Shown here: one piece after another, positions 46,077 to 58,037 of the stretch
How positions within the stretch are numbered: position 1 is the first letter of the stretch
Layout: every line of letters starts with the position of its first letter
Assembly (NCBI RefSeq): GCF_000346465.2
Contig: NC_034012.1
Coordinates: forward strand, 15,868,789-15,932,788
Source: Prunus persica
Taxonomy: Eukaryota; Streptophyta; Magnoliopsida; Rosales; Rosaceae
Direction: 5' to 3'
Length of the DNA: 64,000 nucleotides
Position numbers and translations under genes: made by a program
The notes under the pieces: generated by a model
Told to the model about the DNA's origin: nothing
The model's database searches: none
What the model saw: only the letters and a program-made list of their open reading frames with translations

Positions 46077-48773
46077 TGACAGGACCCGCCCTGAAATTTT
46101 CCGGAAACCGAAGCGGACCCCGTCTTTATTCCGACATCATCCCGATGTCGGGCCCACTTACTAAGAAATCGAGATTTTCTACCAAAATTTTGGCAGAGTC
46201 TCCCCTGTAATTTAAGCAATCCCAACAAAAAAAATTACTCAACCTGCAACATACATAAAAATAAAAATAATCCCAACCAGCAGCATGCTTTCAAAAATCT
46301 ACAAGTCAAACTAGAGTGGCCTCCGGTCTCACAAAAAAAAAAATCTACCATGGGCAATACAGAGCATCTACTAAATTTAGATTACAAGAACAGTTGAGTA
46401 GAAGAAATTACTCAGTTCCTAACTAGAAAGATGCACAGTTTGAGCTTCGTACACCACTTGCACGCTTCCAGGAGCGACTACTGGCTGGGGGGCGCAAAAC
46501 AGAAAACATGTGAGTGGACAAAAATAGATTTGCAGTTAAAAACAATATAGTAACCCCACCATGTAAAAATAATGCTCAAGTCATGCAGGCTCACAATTCA
46601 ATAATTAATTACTCAAAACATGAATCATTAAAACTCTTCTAAAAACACCAGTTGTCTCCTTTTAAAAAAAAATAATCCCATTCTCTCACTCTTACACTCC
46701 TGTCAACAACTAAACAAACTCTAACTCCTTACACACTCAACTATACGTATACATATAAATATACATATATATATATATAAATATAACTATCAAAAGTTAT
46801 ACGATATACTCATCACACCACCTAGGTACCGGGGAAACAATCCAACTAGGGCATCGTTTGACTAGTCCGCAGGATTTCCAGGTGCTATCCTGCGTCTAGG
46901 GATGAGCGATCCAACCGGGGGACGAAACTCCAAAGCTCCCACACCGGAACATCCAACGCCATGTGTAACTCCCAAACTATGTCCTACGCGCGCAGACTGG
47001 ATCATCACACACCGGAACATCCCACACCATGGTGATGACCCTAAACTCTATACAAAGTCTTTTCCATACGCCGGAACATCCAACGCCGCATATGGGAAAG
47101 TGTCTCACACGCCGGAACATCCAACGCCGCGAGTGAGACTAGTAACTGGGGAAGGTACTTACGTAGTGTAATCACACAACTTCTCTCAAAATCAAATTCT
47201 TCCACAACACCCTCCAACAACCCAAGTATCTCGTCTATAGAGAATATATAAATATGCTTCCCCACAATCCATATAAAATGCACTCTCTAAAACCCAAAAT
47301 GCCAAAACTCACAATATATTGCCAAGTGCTATACAACCATCATAATCAACCCATGAATAATATATATATTCCATAAGCCATTTAAAACATTATGCAAAAA
47401 TCTTTCATCAATTAAAACCATGCATATGATTGAAAACAAAGTCCATTCACAAGTATTCCCTCGCTGCCTGACTACGTGAGGGTCCTGCTTGCTGAGTACG
47501 TGCCGTCGAAACACCTATTTCGAGATACGAACCGTTACTTAATATAAAATTACGTCAAAACGGAAATCACAAATAAAGTGCTTAAATTCCCAAATTCCCC
47601 ATACGTGCATGTTGAAGAAAGTATCCTAAGGTCCGATTACAGGTTTAGGAATCGTTCACGATTTTACGGTTATCGCTAACCCGCAAACTTTGCATTATTG
47701 AATCGGAACATCCGGGCATCCGATTCATAATTCGTGAAGTCCCATACGGTCCTAGGAATACCTAGAACAACATATTTTAATTCGGGAAAGATCTAACGGT
47801 CAAAACCTATCGAACTCAGATAACGCACAATATGCGAATATCCGTTCGATAGTCAAACGACATCCGAATTGAGATCCGCGAATTCCTATGCGCTTGTGAC
47901 AACCTAAGGATCTCATCGGGTTAATTTACAGCTTCACCAGCCTAGCCCACGCGCCGCCACAAGCGCCGGCAGAGCGTGGGTGTGTAGAGTAATTCCGGGA
48001 ACGGAAAAACTCCACACCCGAGCTCACCCTTCCTACCCTAGCTCCTACTCGAGGTCAGGATCACTTCATTCAACTACGGGAAGGTCCAATTCGGGCGGCA
48101 ACTGGCCGGAATTTCATTTTGAAATTCGGCCAAAACCTAGATTTTCTAATCGATTTCCTAGACAACGAATCGGTCCAAACCTATACAACAGTCAGCTAGG
48201 ACTCGAAAAATGGATGAGAAACCATACCTTACTCACCGAGTTTGGGAGGCGGAGGCGGCTGCGCGACGGTGGGAAAGCTCTGGTTCAAAACAGTCGAGCT
48301 CGCGGCCGGAGTTCGTAGTTTCCGACGGGGAAAACGGGCAGGTCTTGATCGGGACGTTGAGGCGAGTCGATCGGGACCGGTCTTGTGTCCTGCCGTGGCC
48401 GGAGCTGAGAGAACCGAGGAGAGAGAGAGTCGGTGTCGAGGAGAGAGAGGGACTGAGGAGAGAGAGAGTGTCGAGCGCGCGCGAGGAGAGAGAGAGCTGA
48501 GGTGAAAAATCTTATTTTTACCACATTTTTTTGAAATATTTACAGTTTTGCCACTAATAGTGTTTTGCCTGTAACTTTTTCGTTACAACTCCGATTCAAG
48601 CCTACCGCATGTCTACGAATTCGTCTCAGAACCACCTACTCAGAAATATCATCCACGGTCCCAAAATCCTTTCGATGAAGAAAGTGACCAATTTACCCCT
48701 ACCCCAAGGGAAAATTCGTAATTTATTCTAAATAGGTTAAAATAGACATTTAATTTGGAGTCGGGGTGTTACA
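46077..48773 (-). repeat. 5' LTR of the Del/Tekay-type element
   Basis: 2697 bp, TGACAGGACCCGCCC to GGTGTTACA, matching 38523-41216 along its whole length with isolated differences (for example ACATATATATATATA length change near 46770). It includes a second copy of the hairpin array (46930-47139). Transcription is expected from within it, leftwards. Confidence 0.92.
46930..47139. repeat. Hairpin array with conserved loop (right LTR)
   Basis: Units pair as TCATCAC/GTGATGA (47002-47008 with 47032-47038), CTTTTCCATA/TATGGGAAAG (47059-47068 with 47091-47100) and GTCTCAC/GTGAGAC (47102-47108 with 47133-47139). The loops contain CCGGAACATCCAACGCC or, in the first, CCGGAACATCCCACACC. Confidence 0.75.
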
Positions 48774-48778
48774 AATTT

Positions 48779-50472
48779 ATCCCTATGTAAAATGACTTCT
48801 AAAACCCTAAAAATAAAACAAATTTTAAAAAGAAAATAAATTTTTTCTTTTACTCTCCATATTCTTTCCATCTTCCTGACCTCAACAAATTCAGCGAGCA
48901 TTGATCTACCCATCCCAATCCTTTGAAAAGTTTAAAAAAAAAAAATTCAAATCAAATTCTCAACTCCACCTTTAATATTGTGTCAAGGTTGGTATGTGTT
49001 GATAATAGTGGCCAAATTTTATTCCATTTTAAAGATTTTTTAGTCTGATTAACCCACATACGGGTCCTTATTCCATATAACATCACTTCAATTAAAAATC
49101 CATTGTAGTCTTATTGGTTGTATGTTGTTGTGGTGGTGGTGTCGCGGTCGTGAAGCCACCAGTACTGCTAAGGGGTTGATGAGAATATTAATATGGTAGG
49201 GTAAGGTCGTGATGTTGAAAACACATGAAGAAGATGGAGAATGTTTTTTTGTTTTTTTGTTTTTTTTTTTGGGTTAAAATTTTTATGTTTTTAACTTGGA
49301 CTTGATGGTGTTTGGTCGAATTAATAATTAAAGGGTATTTTAGGAATAATGGTGGGTGAAGAAGTAGGATTTTAATTTTTCAAATTTACATAGTGGGTGA
49401 GAAAATAGGACAGGTGGGTGGAAATAGCAGCACTCTATATGTATAACAAATGTTATATATATACAGAGTGAGCAAATTGTTGACACAAAGACGTTTCTAG
49501 TTGTGTTGGTTTGTAGGGCCTCAACTTCTATTCAGGACTCGACTTCAAAACCTGCTTGTGTTAAAGGCTTGTCCGATGTCAACACCAACATTCAATATCC
49601 CATCTACTTTCACAACCACAAACTGAAATAATAAATACCCGATCACAATGAATTAGTCAGTAATTATGCTCAGATATTCAATTTCGCAAAAAAAAAATGC
49701 ATCCAACTAAGTCAACCAAAATAATTGCATCGAATTAATGATGTCCTTGGAATATTGATACAAAATAAATTAGGTGTTAAAAAATATTTAATATCTGAGT
49801 ATGACCTATGATGACAAAGAATCATCGTCACAATCATGATGATTATTCAAAAGGTGTAACATCTCTGACCCAATGTAATCGATTTAATCCAATTTAATTC
49901 TTTTGCGAAATTTCAATTTTGTCCTTGGGAGTAGGGGTACTTTGATCACTTGAAGAAAAAAAAACATTTATTGTATGGCATTACATAATGGTGTAAGTTT
50001 GTGTTAGCTTATGTGAGGCCCCAATTTAAGGTTTGCACAGGGCCTTCAAAATCTCAAGACCGGCCCTGCCTAATACATCTATACACACCCCACCGAAAAC
50101 AAGTTCAAGTGCATGGCTCAATATCCCACCACGCACCACCCCTCCTACTCCCCACCGCCTTGTCCATCAAATCGAGAGGACGGTCACCAGCTTATACATC
50201 GTCATGGTCCAGCTGCTTAAACAATAAGAAATTGGGATTTGAGGATTTTGGTTGGTGAATTGATTTAAGTTTTGGGAGATTGATAAAATGGGAAATTGGG
50301 AAACACCCCAATTTGCTGGGCGCGGAGCTTCCATGTCCCTTAACAGGGGTTTTGAGCTGCAACCCAATTGAAAAACTCAAGGGAAAGAACATAGTCCTGC
50401 TTAAATCTTTAGCAGGACAATTAGATGGCTATTTGCAACATTAAAAAATTCAAGGTCCTACCTTTGGGTTCA
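48779..50472. other. Right arms of host miniature elements
   Basis: No gene is present. 48779-49435 is the right arm of the miniature element starting at 38453; 49444-50068 is the right arm of the hAT-like element starting at 38358; 50077-50472 belongs to the outermost element (38232-54238). Short reading frames at 50001-50390 on both strands overlap and have no known domain. Confidence 0.6.
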
Positions 50473-51085
50473 TGAAAGGACTCACCCCGAATTTCCCAAA
50501 ACCCAAGGCGAACTCTGTGGAAAATTCCGGACATCACCCCGATGTCGGGCCCACTTAATAAAGACCGAGACTTTTTGCCCAAATTTCGGCAGAGTCGACC
50601 TTATAACTTGGACATTTCCCAAAATTTCAACCTGCATAAAACACATTTAATATTCCCAACGGGCAGCATGCACAATATAATTTCATGCAATTTACATAAA
50701 CGGCCTACGGCCTTCCTAAAATTCTCAACTACCAAGCATGCTAGCAAATTAATTCATGCCTTAAGCAAGGCAAACGATAAATTCAAAATATAAACTAGGA
50801 CTGTTAAATTTCAACATGCATCATTTAACCTTTCACATTTCAACATACGAGGTTTTAGCCTCCTAACACAATCACATTTTCACCTCAATTTCATGACCAA
50901 CAACAAGGTCCGAACCAATCTCCGTATAATGATATGACTAACATTTAGTCTACGGCTGCACCTAATAACCTTAGGCTGCCTACGTACCCTCCTTGAGGGA
51001 TCAAGCCACACGTAGTTCTTCCCTTAAAACCTAAGTCCACATATAGGCAATACCTTATTTTATTTCTCTGTATATCACATAATCT

Positions 51086-51541
51086 CCTCATACGCCGGTA
51101 CTACCAACGCCACATATGAGGCCTGTCAACACGCCGGATAACCTACGCCACGTGTGACCATACCATACTATCACAATATCTCCCCATACGCCGGTACAAC
51201 CAACGCCACGTATGGGGCCTGTCTCAACGCCAGATAACCTACGCCACGCGAGACCTGCACATCATATCACATATCTCCCCATACGCCGGTACAACCAACG
51301 CCACGTATGGGGTCTGTCAACACGCAGGATAACCTACGCCATGCGCGACCTCAACATAATATCACATATCTCCCCATACGCCGGTACAACCAACGCCACG
51401 TATGGGGCCTGTCTCAACGCCGGATAACCTACACCACGTGAGACATCAACATCACATCACAGTATCTCCCCATACGCCGGTACAACCAACGCCACGTATG
51501 GGGCCTGTCCGCACACCGGATAACCTACGCCACGTGGGACC
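51086..51541. repeat. Tandem hairpin array, alternating two loop types
   Basis: About five copies of an ~95-bp unit, each made of two hairpins. Type 1 has loop CCGGTACAACCAACGCC between CCTCATA/TATGAGG (51086-51092 with 51115-51121) in the first copy and CCCCATACG/CGTATGGGG (51182-51190 with 51209-51217) in later ones. Type 2 has loop CCGGATAACCTACGCCA between GTCA(A)CACG/CGTGTGAC in the first and GTCTC/GAGAC in others. Type 1 arms change on both sides together. Confidence 0.82.
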
Positions 51542-51675
51542 TAACTTTCACAGGGTGGTACTTGTAGTGTAACTAAAATCCGGGAAGGTACCTTAGGTAG
51601 TGCGTATAGCACTTCAAATTGACATTCTAGACTCTTTTGTACCCTCATACAAACATATATAAATATATATATATA

Positions 51676-52546
51676 GGGGGCGGATCCGTGGCACCATATT
51701 TTTGACACAACTTTTGACACAAATTTTGAACCCTTAGATTTAAGCACTATTAATGACTCAGATTAAATCTCACAGCTAATTTATTATTATCTTGGAAATA
51801 ATACATTTATTCTAATTATTATTATTTTAATCTAATAATTATGAATTGGACTGTCTCCAAATTCTACATCCCCCTTCCTCCATGCCCAGCGTAATCTCCT
51901 CCACAGCCTCGATGTGCCAAAAATCTCCATTTGCCTACTGCTAGTTATATGCAATTACTTTCTCTCCACTCAGAATCAAAACGAATTTGGGGGAGTTCCA
52001 TGGAGGGCAGGGTAATCATGCTCTTAGGTTCTTGAAATTTCATTGGGGATGATCAAAATGAATCTCAATCAACTAACTGCTTGATCCTTTTTTTGTTTTT
52101 CTCAGCAAGGGGAAATAGAGGTTTTAATTTAGCAGCACCAGAAAAAAAAAACGAAAAAAAAAAAATTACAAAGATCAACCTTCCTCCTCCCTACGTCAAT
52201 CTTCCCTACTGGGTATTTGATTTTGCTATATGGGGTTGGGTTCGTTGTTTCTTGTTATGGAGGAATAGTGTGTGGGCAAAAAGAAGAGAGAAGTAAAAAA
52301 AAGGGAAAGTCATGAAAAAGAAGAAGAAGATGTCGTGAGATAGAATGTTGATGCTTTTAGGAAGAAGTGAAAATATAAATGTGGAGAGAGAAAATTGAAT
52401 AGCAAAGTTAATTAAATTAAATTATAATTATTTTAAGTTGAAAGAATTAGTTTATTTAATCTCAGCCATTTATTGTAGTCTAATCTAAGGGTTTAAAATT
52501 TGTGTCAAAACTTGTGTCAAAAACATGGTGCTACGGATCCACCCCC
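51676..52546. mobile_element. MITE with ~65-bp terminal inverted repeats
   Basis: The left end GGGGGCGGATCCGTGGCACC and the inverted right end GGGGGTGGATCCGTAGCACC continue as matching arms for about 65 bp, with TTTTTGACACAA and TTTTGACACAAATTTT blocks and the CCCTTAGATT word. The flanks are (AT)n, giving a 9-bp match ATATATATA on both sides. That fits Mutator-type insertion but is weak evidence in such sequence. The interior is AT-rich without a gene. Confidence 0.82.
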
Positions 52547-54238
52547 ATATATATATATTCTAATATTGTGTAAACCTCAACAATAGTCTAGCACCCGATA
52601 ATCCCCCTGGGAAGGTGAGACTACTCCGGAAGACTCACGGTCAACTAAGGGTCAAACTACCCTACCCCTGGTCAAACGGGTCTACGGGGCCCACGACCTC
52701 CAAATTCCGATCCGAAAGTTCCTATGGGTTCTACAAGGTATAGGACACTTGTCCTGCAAGTTTGGTCCAGATCGGACGGTCAGATCGCTTACGATCGTAC
52801 GATCTAATGGTTATTATAAAACATAAACTTTAAATTATTTAATCGGAACATCCGGGGCTCCGATTCCCGATCCGTGAATTCCTACATGATCCTAGAAATA
52901 CCTAGATTATCATATATTAAATAGGAAACGATCCCACGGTCAGAACCTATCGAACCCGGATAACACACAATATGCGAAAATCCGTTCGATAATCAAACGA
53001 TGTCCGAATTGAGATCCGCAAAATCCTACGCACTCGTGACAACCAGGAGATCGCATTGGGACAATAATGCCCCTATGCTACAGTGACCAAGCGCTGCCAC
53101 ACTCGCGGGCAGGGTGTGGGTGTCCAAAGCGATAAAGCTTCACCGGAAAATCTCAACATCTCGGGCCAAGACTTCTACCCTAGGTATAACACCCTATTTG
53201 GAGTCACTTTTGTTCTTGGGCCTACCCCAAAAAGTGACCGGAAGTGGCCGAAAACAAATTCCCAAAATCGGCAGAATTTCAAATCGAAGATCAACTATCC
53301 TAGGCTCAAAATTAACGAAATCCTATCCAACCATCAGGTAGAGCATGGAAAATAGGTGGAAAACTATACCTTACTCGTCAAATTTGGAGAAGAAATGAGA
53401 GAGAACGAGCTCCTTAAATTTTGGGTTAAAACCGGTCGGATTTTTGCATTTTCCGGCGAGCACAGGTGGTTCTAGTGGCTGAGATTGGTCGGGATGGGAA
53501 GAGGAAGATGGCACGGTTCTTTTGGGACCAGTGCCACCCCCAGCGGTGGCCGGATGCGATGGTGGTGGCCCAAAAACCACCGCAGTGAACAGTAACAGGG
53601 GGGCTGTTTCTGCGCAGGGAGAGAGAGAGAGAGAGAGAATCTGATTTTTATAAAAAATCTCATTTCGAAATATTTACGATTTTGCCACTGAACTTGTTTT
53701 GCTCGTAACTTCTTCGTTCCAACTCCGAATTGAGCCCACTACGTGTCTACGGACTCATCTCTGTACGACCTTCCCAAAAATACTAGTCACTGCCCCAAAC
53801 TCCTTTCGGGTAAGAAAATGACCAAATTACCCCTATCTCAAGGGTAAATTTGTAATTTCCCTTAAATAATTTAAATAAGGGGTTTAATTTGGAGTCGGGG
53901 TGTTACAGTTCAGGAATTTTTCTTTGGGGTATAGAAGGTGGGTTCCAATTCCTTTTTCCAAATTTCCCAGAAATTGTGGGGTTTGTAAAGGTGGGTTCTT
54001 TTGCAATTGAATTGGGCAAACTACAAAACTGACGAAATAGGAACTTAATAAGTTATTAGATCAATCCGAGGGTTAAGTGGGGTGTATGGGGTTTGTGTAT
54101 AAATTAATACTTAATTTGAGGGTAGTTTAGGAAGATAATGGGGTTTTCTTAGAAATTGTGAAATTTTGAATTAGAAGTTGGGGTGAACTTTGAACATGGG
54201 TGAATAAAGAGAAGTGTGGGGTTTAAATAGAAAAACTC

Positions 54239-54432
54239 TTTTGGAATCCAAAGAAATAATAAATCATATTTTAAGTTATATTAGATAACTACTTAGTTGG
54301 ATCCTAGTCATCGGGTATTATTTGAAAAAATTGGGTATTTTAAATAGAAAAATAAAAAGAAGGGATGTAGATGATTTTAAATGAATTTTATGGGTGTAAC
54401 CTCAACTTACTTTAAAAATAATCCAACATTCC
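54239..54432. repeat. Right half of third 373-bp repeat copy
   Basis: TTTTGGAATCCAAAGAAATAATAAATCAT through AACATTCCATTT matches the latter half of the repeats at 36821-37590. It completes the copy interrupted at 38231. Confidence 0.8.
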
Positions 54433-55737
54433 ATTTAGAGAAGCTAAAGATATTGTCTTCTTCTAAGTTTCTTTATCATTTCTATATCATAATCCAAGCT
54501 CAAAATTTTTGCCCATGTCACGCTATTTCTAAAAGTCAGAATAAGATAGACTTTAGTAGAGATTATCGTCATATGTGTCATTTTCATCCAATGCGAAACA
54601 AAATTATTTTTGATACTCAAGACCATCATATTATCATAGCATCATCATATGTACGCCTATAATAAAAGACCTCTTTAACAAAAACATATAACTATTGTAA
54701 TAAATATCGAACTATAAATACTACTTACACAAATAAAATATATTGTTCTTTTAAAAAAATATATATACAAGATTTCACACCACTTCAATGCTGCTTCTTT
54801 GGGCAATGGTTTTGGTGAAATAGCATAAGTTGCAAAACTTTGAAATTCTATTTTAAAATTGAATGTCAAATCACATCCCCATTTTTCTCTCCATCATGTA
54901 CAACCTTCCTTCCCACAATTCAAGTCTCTTACTCATTCTTCAACTTCAAAATAATAAGGAATATACCATTTGCATTTGCACCCACCTAACATTGTTCTTT
55001 CTTGGTCCCTCTAAAATTTGTGAATTCTTTTTCTCTCCTTCTCTCTTTTTCTCATCACCCACCACCCACTATCCCAATTTTTCTCTCTCCCCCTATCTTT
55101 TTCTCATCCCCCAAACAACCATTTTTCTCTCTCTAGAGAATATTAACTATCTTTACCTCTTGCCCACTCTATATACCACTTCTCACCACATCACTTATTA
55201 TACTTTCCCTCGTGCAAGAGAAAAGTCTTGCCAATCTTTGTCCAAAAAAAAAAAAAAAAAACCTTTGATGTCCTAGGTCCCACCTAAAGTTGTAATTATA
55301 CTTTTCTCTCTCCCCTTATCTTTTTCTCATCCCCCAAACAACCATTTTTCTCTCTCTAGAGAATATTAACTATCTTTACCTCTTGCCCTCTCACCACATC
55401 ACTGGTTGGCAACTGTGGTGTGGATTCGAGCCGCGTGTTGATGGGGCAGCGCGCTGAAGTTGGAGCAATAAAGGCCTAGGCTGGGTCTTGGAGAAGCATG
55501 CACTGGTGCTGAAGCTAACGTGACTAGGTTGGCGAAGTGGGCCTCGTGCGCTAGAAGGGAGTTGGGCTTGGCTTTATGTTTACTACTCCATGCGGCTTGG
55601 GCCGCCTCTGCTTGGGCTGTGGGCTTGCGATTGGGGTGCAAGCTCACGGCTTGGGCCTTTTTTTTTCTTTTTTTTTTTTTTTTTTGTATCCTGACTTACA
55701 AAATTTTCTTTTTATCTTGCAATGGTCTAGTCATCAT
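54433..55737. other. Unassigned; 88-bp direct repeat and T-rich tracts
   Basis: Two nearly identical 88-bp segments (55082-55169 and 55304-55391, TTTCTCATCCCCCAAACAAC core, ending CTTTACCTCTTGCCC) lie 222 bp apart. Poly-A (about 55245-55260) and poly-T (about 55661-55685) tracts are present. No gene is supported. The stretch 55400-55660 is GC-richer than its surroundings and might be LTR sequence of the TAT-like element. Confidence 0.55.
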
Positions 55738-57872
55738 GTCTTCTGGAGATGGTAGTAGGTAACTGAACTCTCAAGTGCCTTTGTATTTGTGGGGAGGTTC
55801 TAAAGTACACAAGAAGAAGTTCATGGCCAATATGCACCATGTGATGTCTGAAGCTCAGTTCCAGAAGTGGCGAGCCACTTATGCTTTTGTCATTCCTGAT
55901 GACGAGCATATCAAGCTTGTGGAGCCTTTGACTATCGACGTGCCTTGTGTGGATGCGAATGATCCAGATGCTAGGACCATAACCTTTCGTCCCTTTTATT
56001 TTTCCTTGGGCTTCACGTTCCCATTGTTAAAGCATTTTAAGGAGGTGTTCTGCGCCATAGAGTGTGCTTTGAGTTAGTGTACTTCGACTGTCTACTGGGG
56101 CGATCATGTGTTTTGAGAACTTGAGCCGTTTCTTCAAGCTAGAACTGACGGTGCGAGAATTCTTCTACTTCTTTGAAGTGAGGCATTATGTGAAGTATGC
56201 TCAAGTCTGATTTGCCATGCCAAGCGGTTTGACAACTTTAGCCAAGGAGATCACTTGTGGCATGATGATGTGTTAGAAGTCAGCAGATAGTGGGAAGGAG
56301 ATGTTGGCAATAGTCCACTTGTTCCCATCACCTACTGCAACAATACGTCATATTGTTGTCTTGATCTGCTTTCTTTTATTTGAATTTCTTGACGTGTGAC
56401 TGACTAACTTCTATCTTCTGCTTGCAGTTAATGACATCTTCAAGACACTGGAGCTTAGGTCGAACATGGCTAAGGTTGGCTGGGCTTTGAGCGTTCCCCT
56501 GAGGTTTTGGGAATGATGTTGGCTGTTGAGCGAGTATCGGGAGAAAGCAGGGGGTCTGCTCGCTGCCCAAGATGTGGAGAGCTAGAAGCTAAATGGTCCA
56601 GACTTTGATGATCTGCCGGTTGAACAAGAGGAGTGTTCTACCAAACCCCTAAAAAAGGAATGCTAACATCAAGTCTTCAAGAAACAAAGATGCAACTTAT
56701 CGGGCGAAGGATGTGTCTCTATTGAGGAAGAAGCCAAGCCTCCCTTCTGCTAAGAAGACTCAAGTAGGAGCTATTCCCTGGTCATTTGCTAGGGTTAAGC
56801 ATCTCATCGGTGCAGACAGCAAGAAGATTAGCAGCATGCACAATATTCGGGACCTTCCCCTCAAGCCTCCTGCTGACAAGCTTGGAAACTGTGATCTACT
56901 CCATGAAGTGGTCCATTCGCGAACCAGCTCCCCTATCAAAAGTCAAAGAGATGCTGATATTCCTTTTTGAAATTCGAATTGCCTACACTAGTCAAGGGAT
57001 AGAGATCGAACTAGGTGGTCTGCTCATCCGCCCAACCATCACGATCCAGCTATTGAGTCATCAGCAGTCAAGCGTGAAGTTGATTCAGCGTCATTGACTC
57101 CTTTGGAGGTGAGGATGGTGACGACTAAGAAGGCGAGAGAGTCATCTGCCCAGACGAAGTGTTCATCTACAATACTAGTGCTGATCCCAGAGTTGACAAG
57201 TCCAACACTATAGAGGATGCAGGCATGTCTGATTTGCTGAGACGAACTTCTTGTCAAGCGCGTCTACTTTGTGTTAAGCTGGGTGATTATATCCGTCAAG
57301 CTGGCAACCTTGATACCTTTTTAAGCCTTTCCTTGGAATAACAAAGGGAAGCAACAATTCATTTGCTTCAAAAATGAGTAGTTTTTGCTATTGACACTAT
57401 TCGAAACTCGTCTGCTGTTGTCCTATCTTCTGCTCAGGTCAATGAGTTGGAAAAAAAGAATGTTGAATTGACTAGCAAGCTCTAAGCTGAGCAGATCTGT
57501 TATGAAAGAAGACGTCTAAATTGAGGATGATGATATCTGAGCTGAAAAGTTCCTTTGCTAAGAAAGATTCTGAACATAGCTCTTTTACTACTGATTTTTT
57601 AAGTCGAAAAGATGCCTACTTCCGTCTTGAACTCAAGAATGGTGGCATCTCCGTTTGGACAAGCGTCTGGCTAGATTTAATGCCTATCACAAGACAATTG
57701 AAAAATCCAAGCTTGAAGCTATCACAAATGCATACAAGCTGGGCTACTTGGACTACACAAATGGGATTGCTTCCTTTTATGCCATTAGAGATGAAGACAT
57801 CAAGACGCTCTGCCTTGACTTGTTTCTCGTTCAACGTGAGCAGGTCAATGTTGTGGACATGGATAGAGTTTA
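55738..57872 (+). pseudogene. Extra antisense ORF of a TAT/Ogre-like element, broken
   Basis: Starting at ATG 55738 (stop after eight codons), the frame 55775-56077 reads FMANMHHVMSEAQFQKWRAT, VIPDDEHIKLVEPLTIDVPC and FRPFYFSLGFTFPLLKHFKE. This resembles the plant 'putative gypsy-type transposase' domain. Decayed frames continue (56713-56970 with RVKHLIGADSKKISSMHNIR). A charged, probably coiled-coil end (57521-57872) holds RLARFNAYHKTIEKSKLEAI and NAYKLGYLDYTNG. TAT-lineage Gypsy elements are known to carry an extra ORF downstream of pol on the opposite strand. Here pol is on the minus strand at 59565-60825, which fits. Many stops and frameshifts make it non-functional. The family label is partly from memory. 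Confidence 0.55.
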
Positions 57873-58037
57873 AGAGCAGGTAGCAGGCGATGTGGTAGCA
57901 GAAAAAAATAGAACAGGAGAGGACATGGCTGATGAGATGGCGGTAGGTGTCGCAGAGCAGACATGTGAAGCTGCTAAAGGCGTGGATGATCAGGTGGATG
58001 CCGAAGAAGCTGCAAATCTGAGGTCTCCTATTGGCAT

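Larger units (their letters stand above)
38523..48773 (-). mobile_element. Complete Del/Tekay-type Ty3/Gypsy chromovirus
   Basis: Two LTRs of about 2.69 kb begin TGACAGGACCCG and end GGAGTCGGGGTGTTACA. The 5-bp target duplication AATTT is perfect (38518-38522 and 48774-48778). A tRNA-Met type primer site adjoins the right LTR and a polypurine tract adjoins the left LTR, so transcription is leftward. Inside come gag with two zinc knuckles, protease, RT, RNase H, integrase and a chromodomain-like end, the order of Ty3/Gypsy chromoviruses. The LTRs look close to identical by eye, with scattered substitutions and small indels, so insertion was relatively recent. Yet gag and pol carry stops and frameshifts, so the copy is non-autonomous. 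Confidence 0.93.
38453..49435. mobile_element. Miniature element hosting the Gypsy element
   Basis: The ends GAGTGCTACTATTTTCACCC (left) and, inverted, GAGTGCTGCTATTTCCACCC (right) are flanked by a perfect 8-bp duplication TATATGTA (38445-38452 and 49436-49443). Subterminal CCACCCACC words recur. With the Gypsy element removed it measures about 0.73 kb. It has no ORF. An internal T-rich stretch (49248-49270) and GGTGGTGGTGTCG words are of no known meaning. Confidence 0.78.
38358..50068. mobile_element. hAT-like element with CAGGGCCGG-type ends, interrupted
   Basis: The left end TAGGGGTGGCCCTGAGGG and the inverted right end CAGGGCCGGTCTTGAGATTT are the two ends of the common plant 'CAGGGCCGGCCCTGAG' terminal type. 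Second blocks (CGCACAGGGCACCT and GCACAGGGCCTT) also mirror each other. The flanks are CCTAATAA (38350-38357) and CCTAATAC (50069-50076), 7 of 8 identical. Without later insertions it is about 0.7 kb and non-coding. Confidence 0.75.
50473..53907 (-). mobile_element. Solo LTR of a second Gypsy family, with a nested MITE
   Basis: It starts TGAAAGGACTCACC, ends GGAGTCGGGGTGTTACA and is flanked by a perfect 5-bp duplication GTTCA (50468-50472 and 53908-53912). Its ends and several internal blocks (ATGTCGGGCCCACTTA, GGAACATCCGGGGCTCCGAT) resemble the Del/Tekay LTRs at 38523 and 46077, so it is a related chromovirus family. Subtracting the miniature element at 51676-52546 leaves about 2.55 kb. No internal region is adjacent. 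The strand is assigned by analogy with the full element. Confidence 0.85.
38232..54238. mobile_element. Miniature element (8-bp TSD) blown open by nested insertions
   Basis: Inverted ends GAATTTTTCTATTTAAACC (38232) and, inverted, GAGTTTTTCTATTTAAACC (ending 54238) continue as similar CACACTTCTCTTT arms. They are bounded by a perfect 8-bp duplication TTTTGGAA (38224-38231 and 54239-54246). Its own DNA is only 38232-38357, about 50077-50472 and 53913-54238. The rest is younger elements. The 8-bp duplication fits hAT-type transposition. Its insertion split a copy of the 373-bp repeat. Confidence 0.78.

Noticed and set aside
51086..51541. CRISPR array
   Set aside because: Repeats and spacers are not of CRISPR layout: both loop and arms recur, this is a plant LTR and there are no cas genes.
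53371..53663. Minus-strand Pro/Ser-rich frames at 53371-53663
   Set aside because: They lie in the solo LTR over its GA tract, equivalent to non-coding sequence in the other LTRs.
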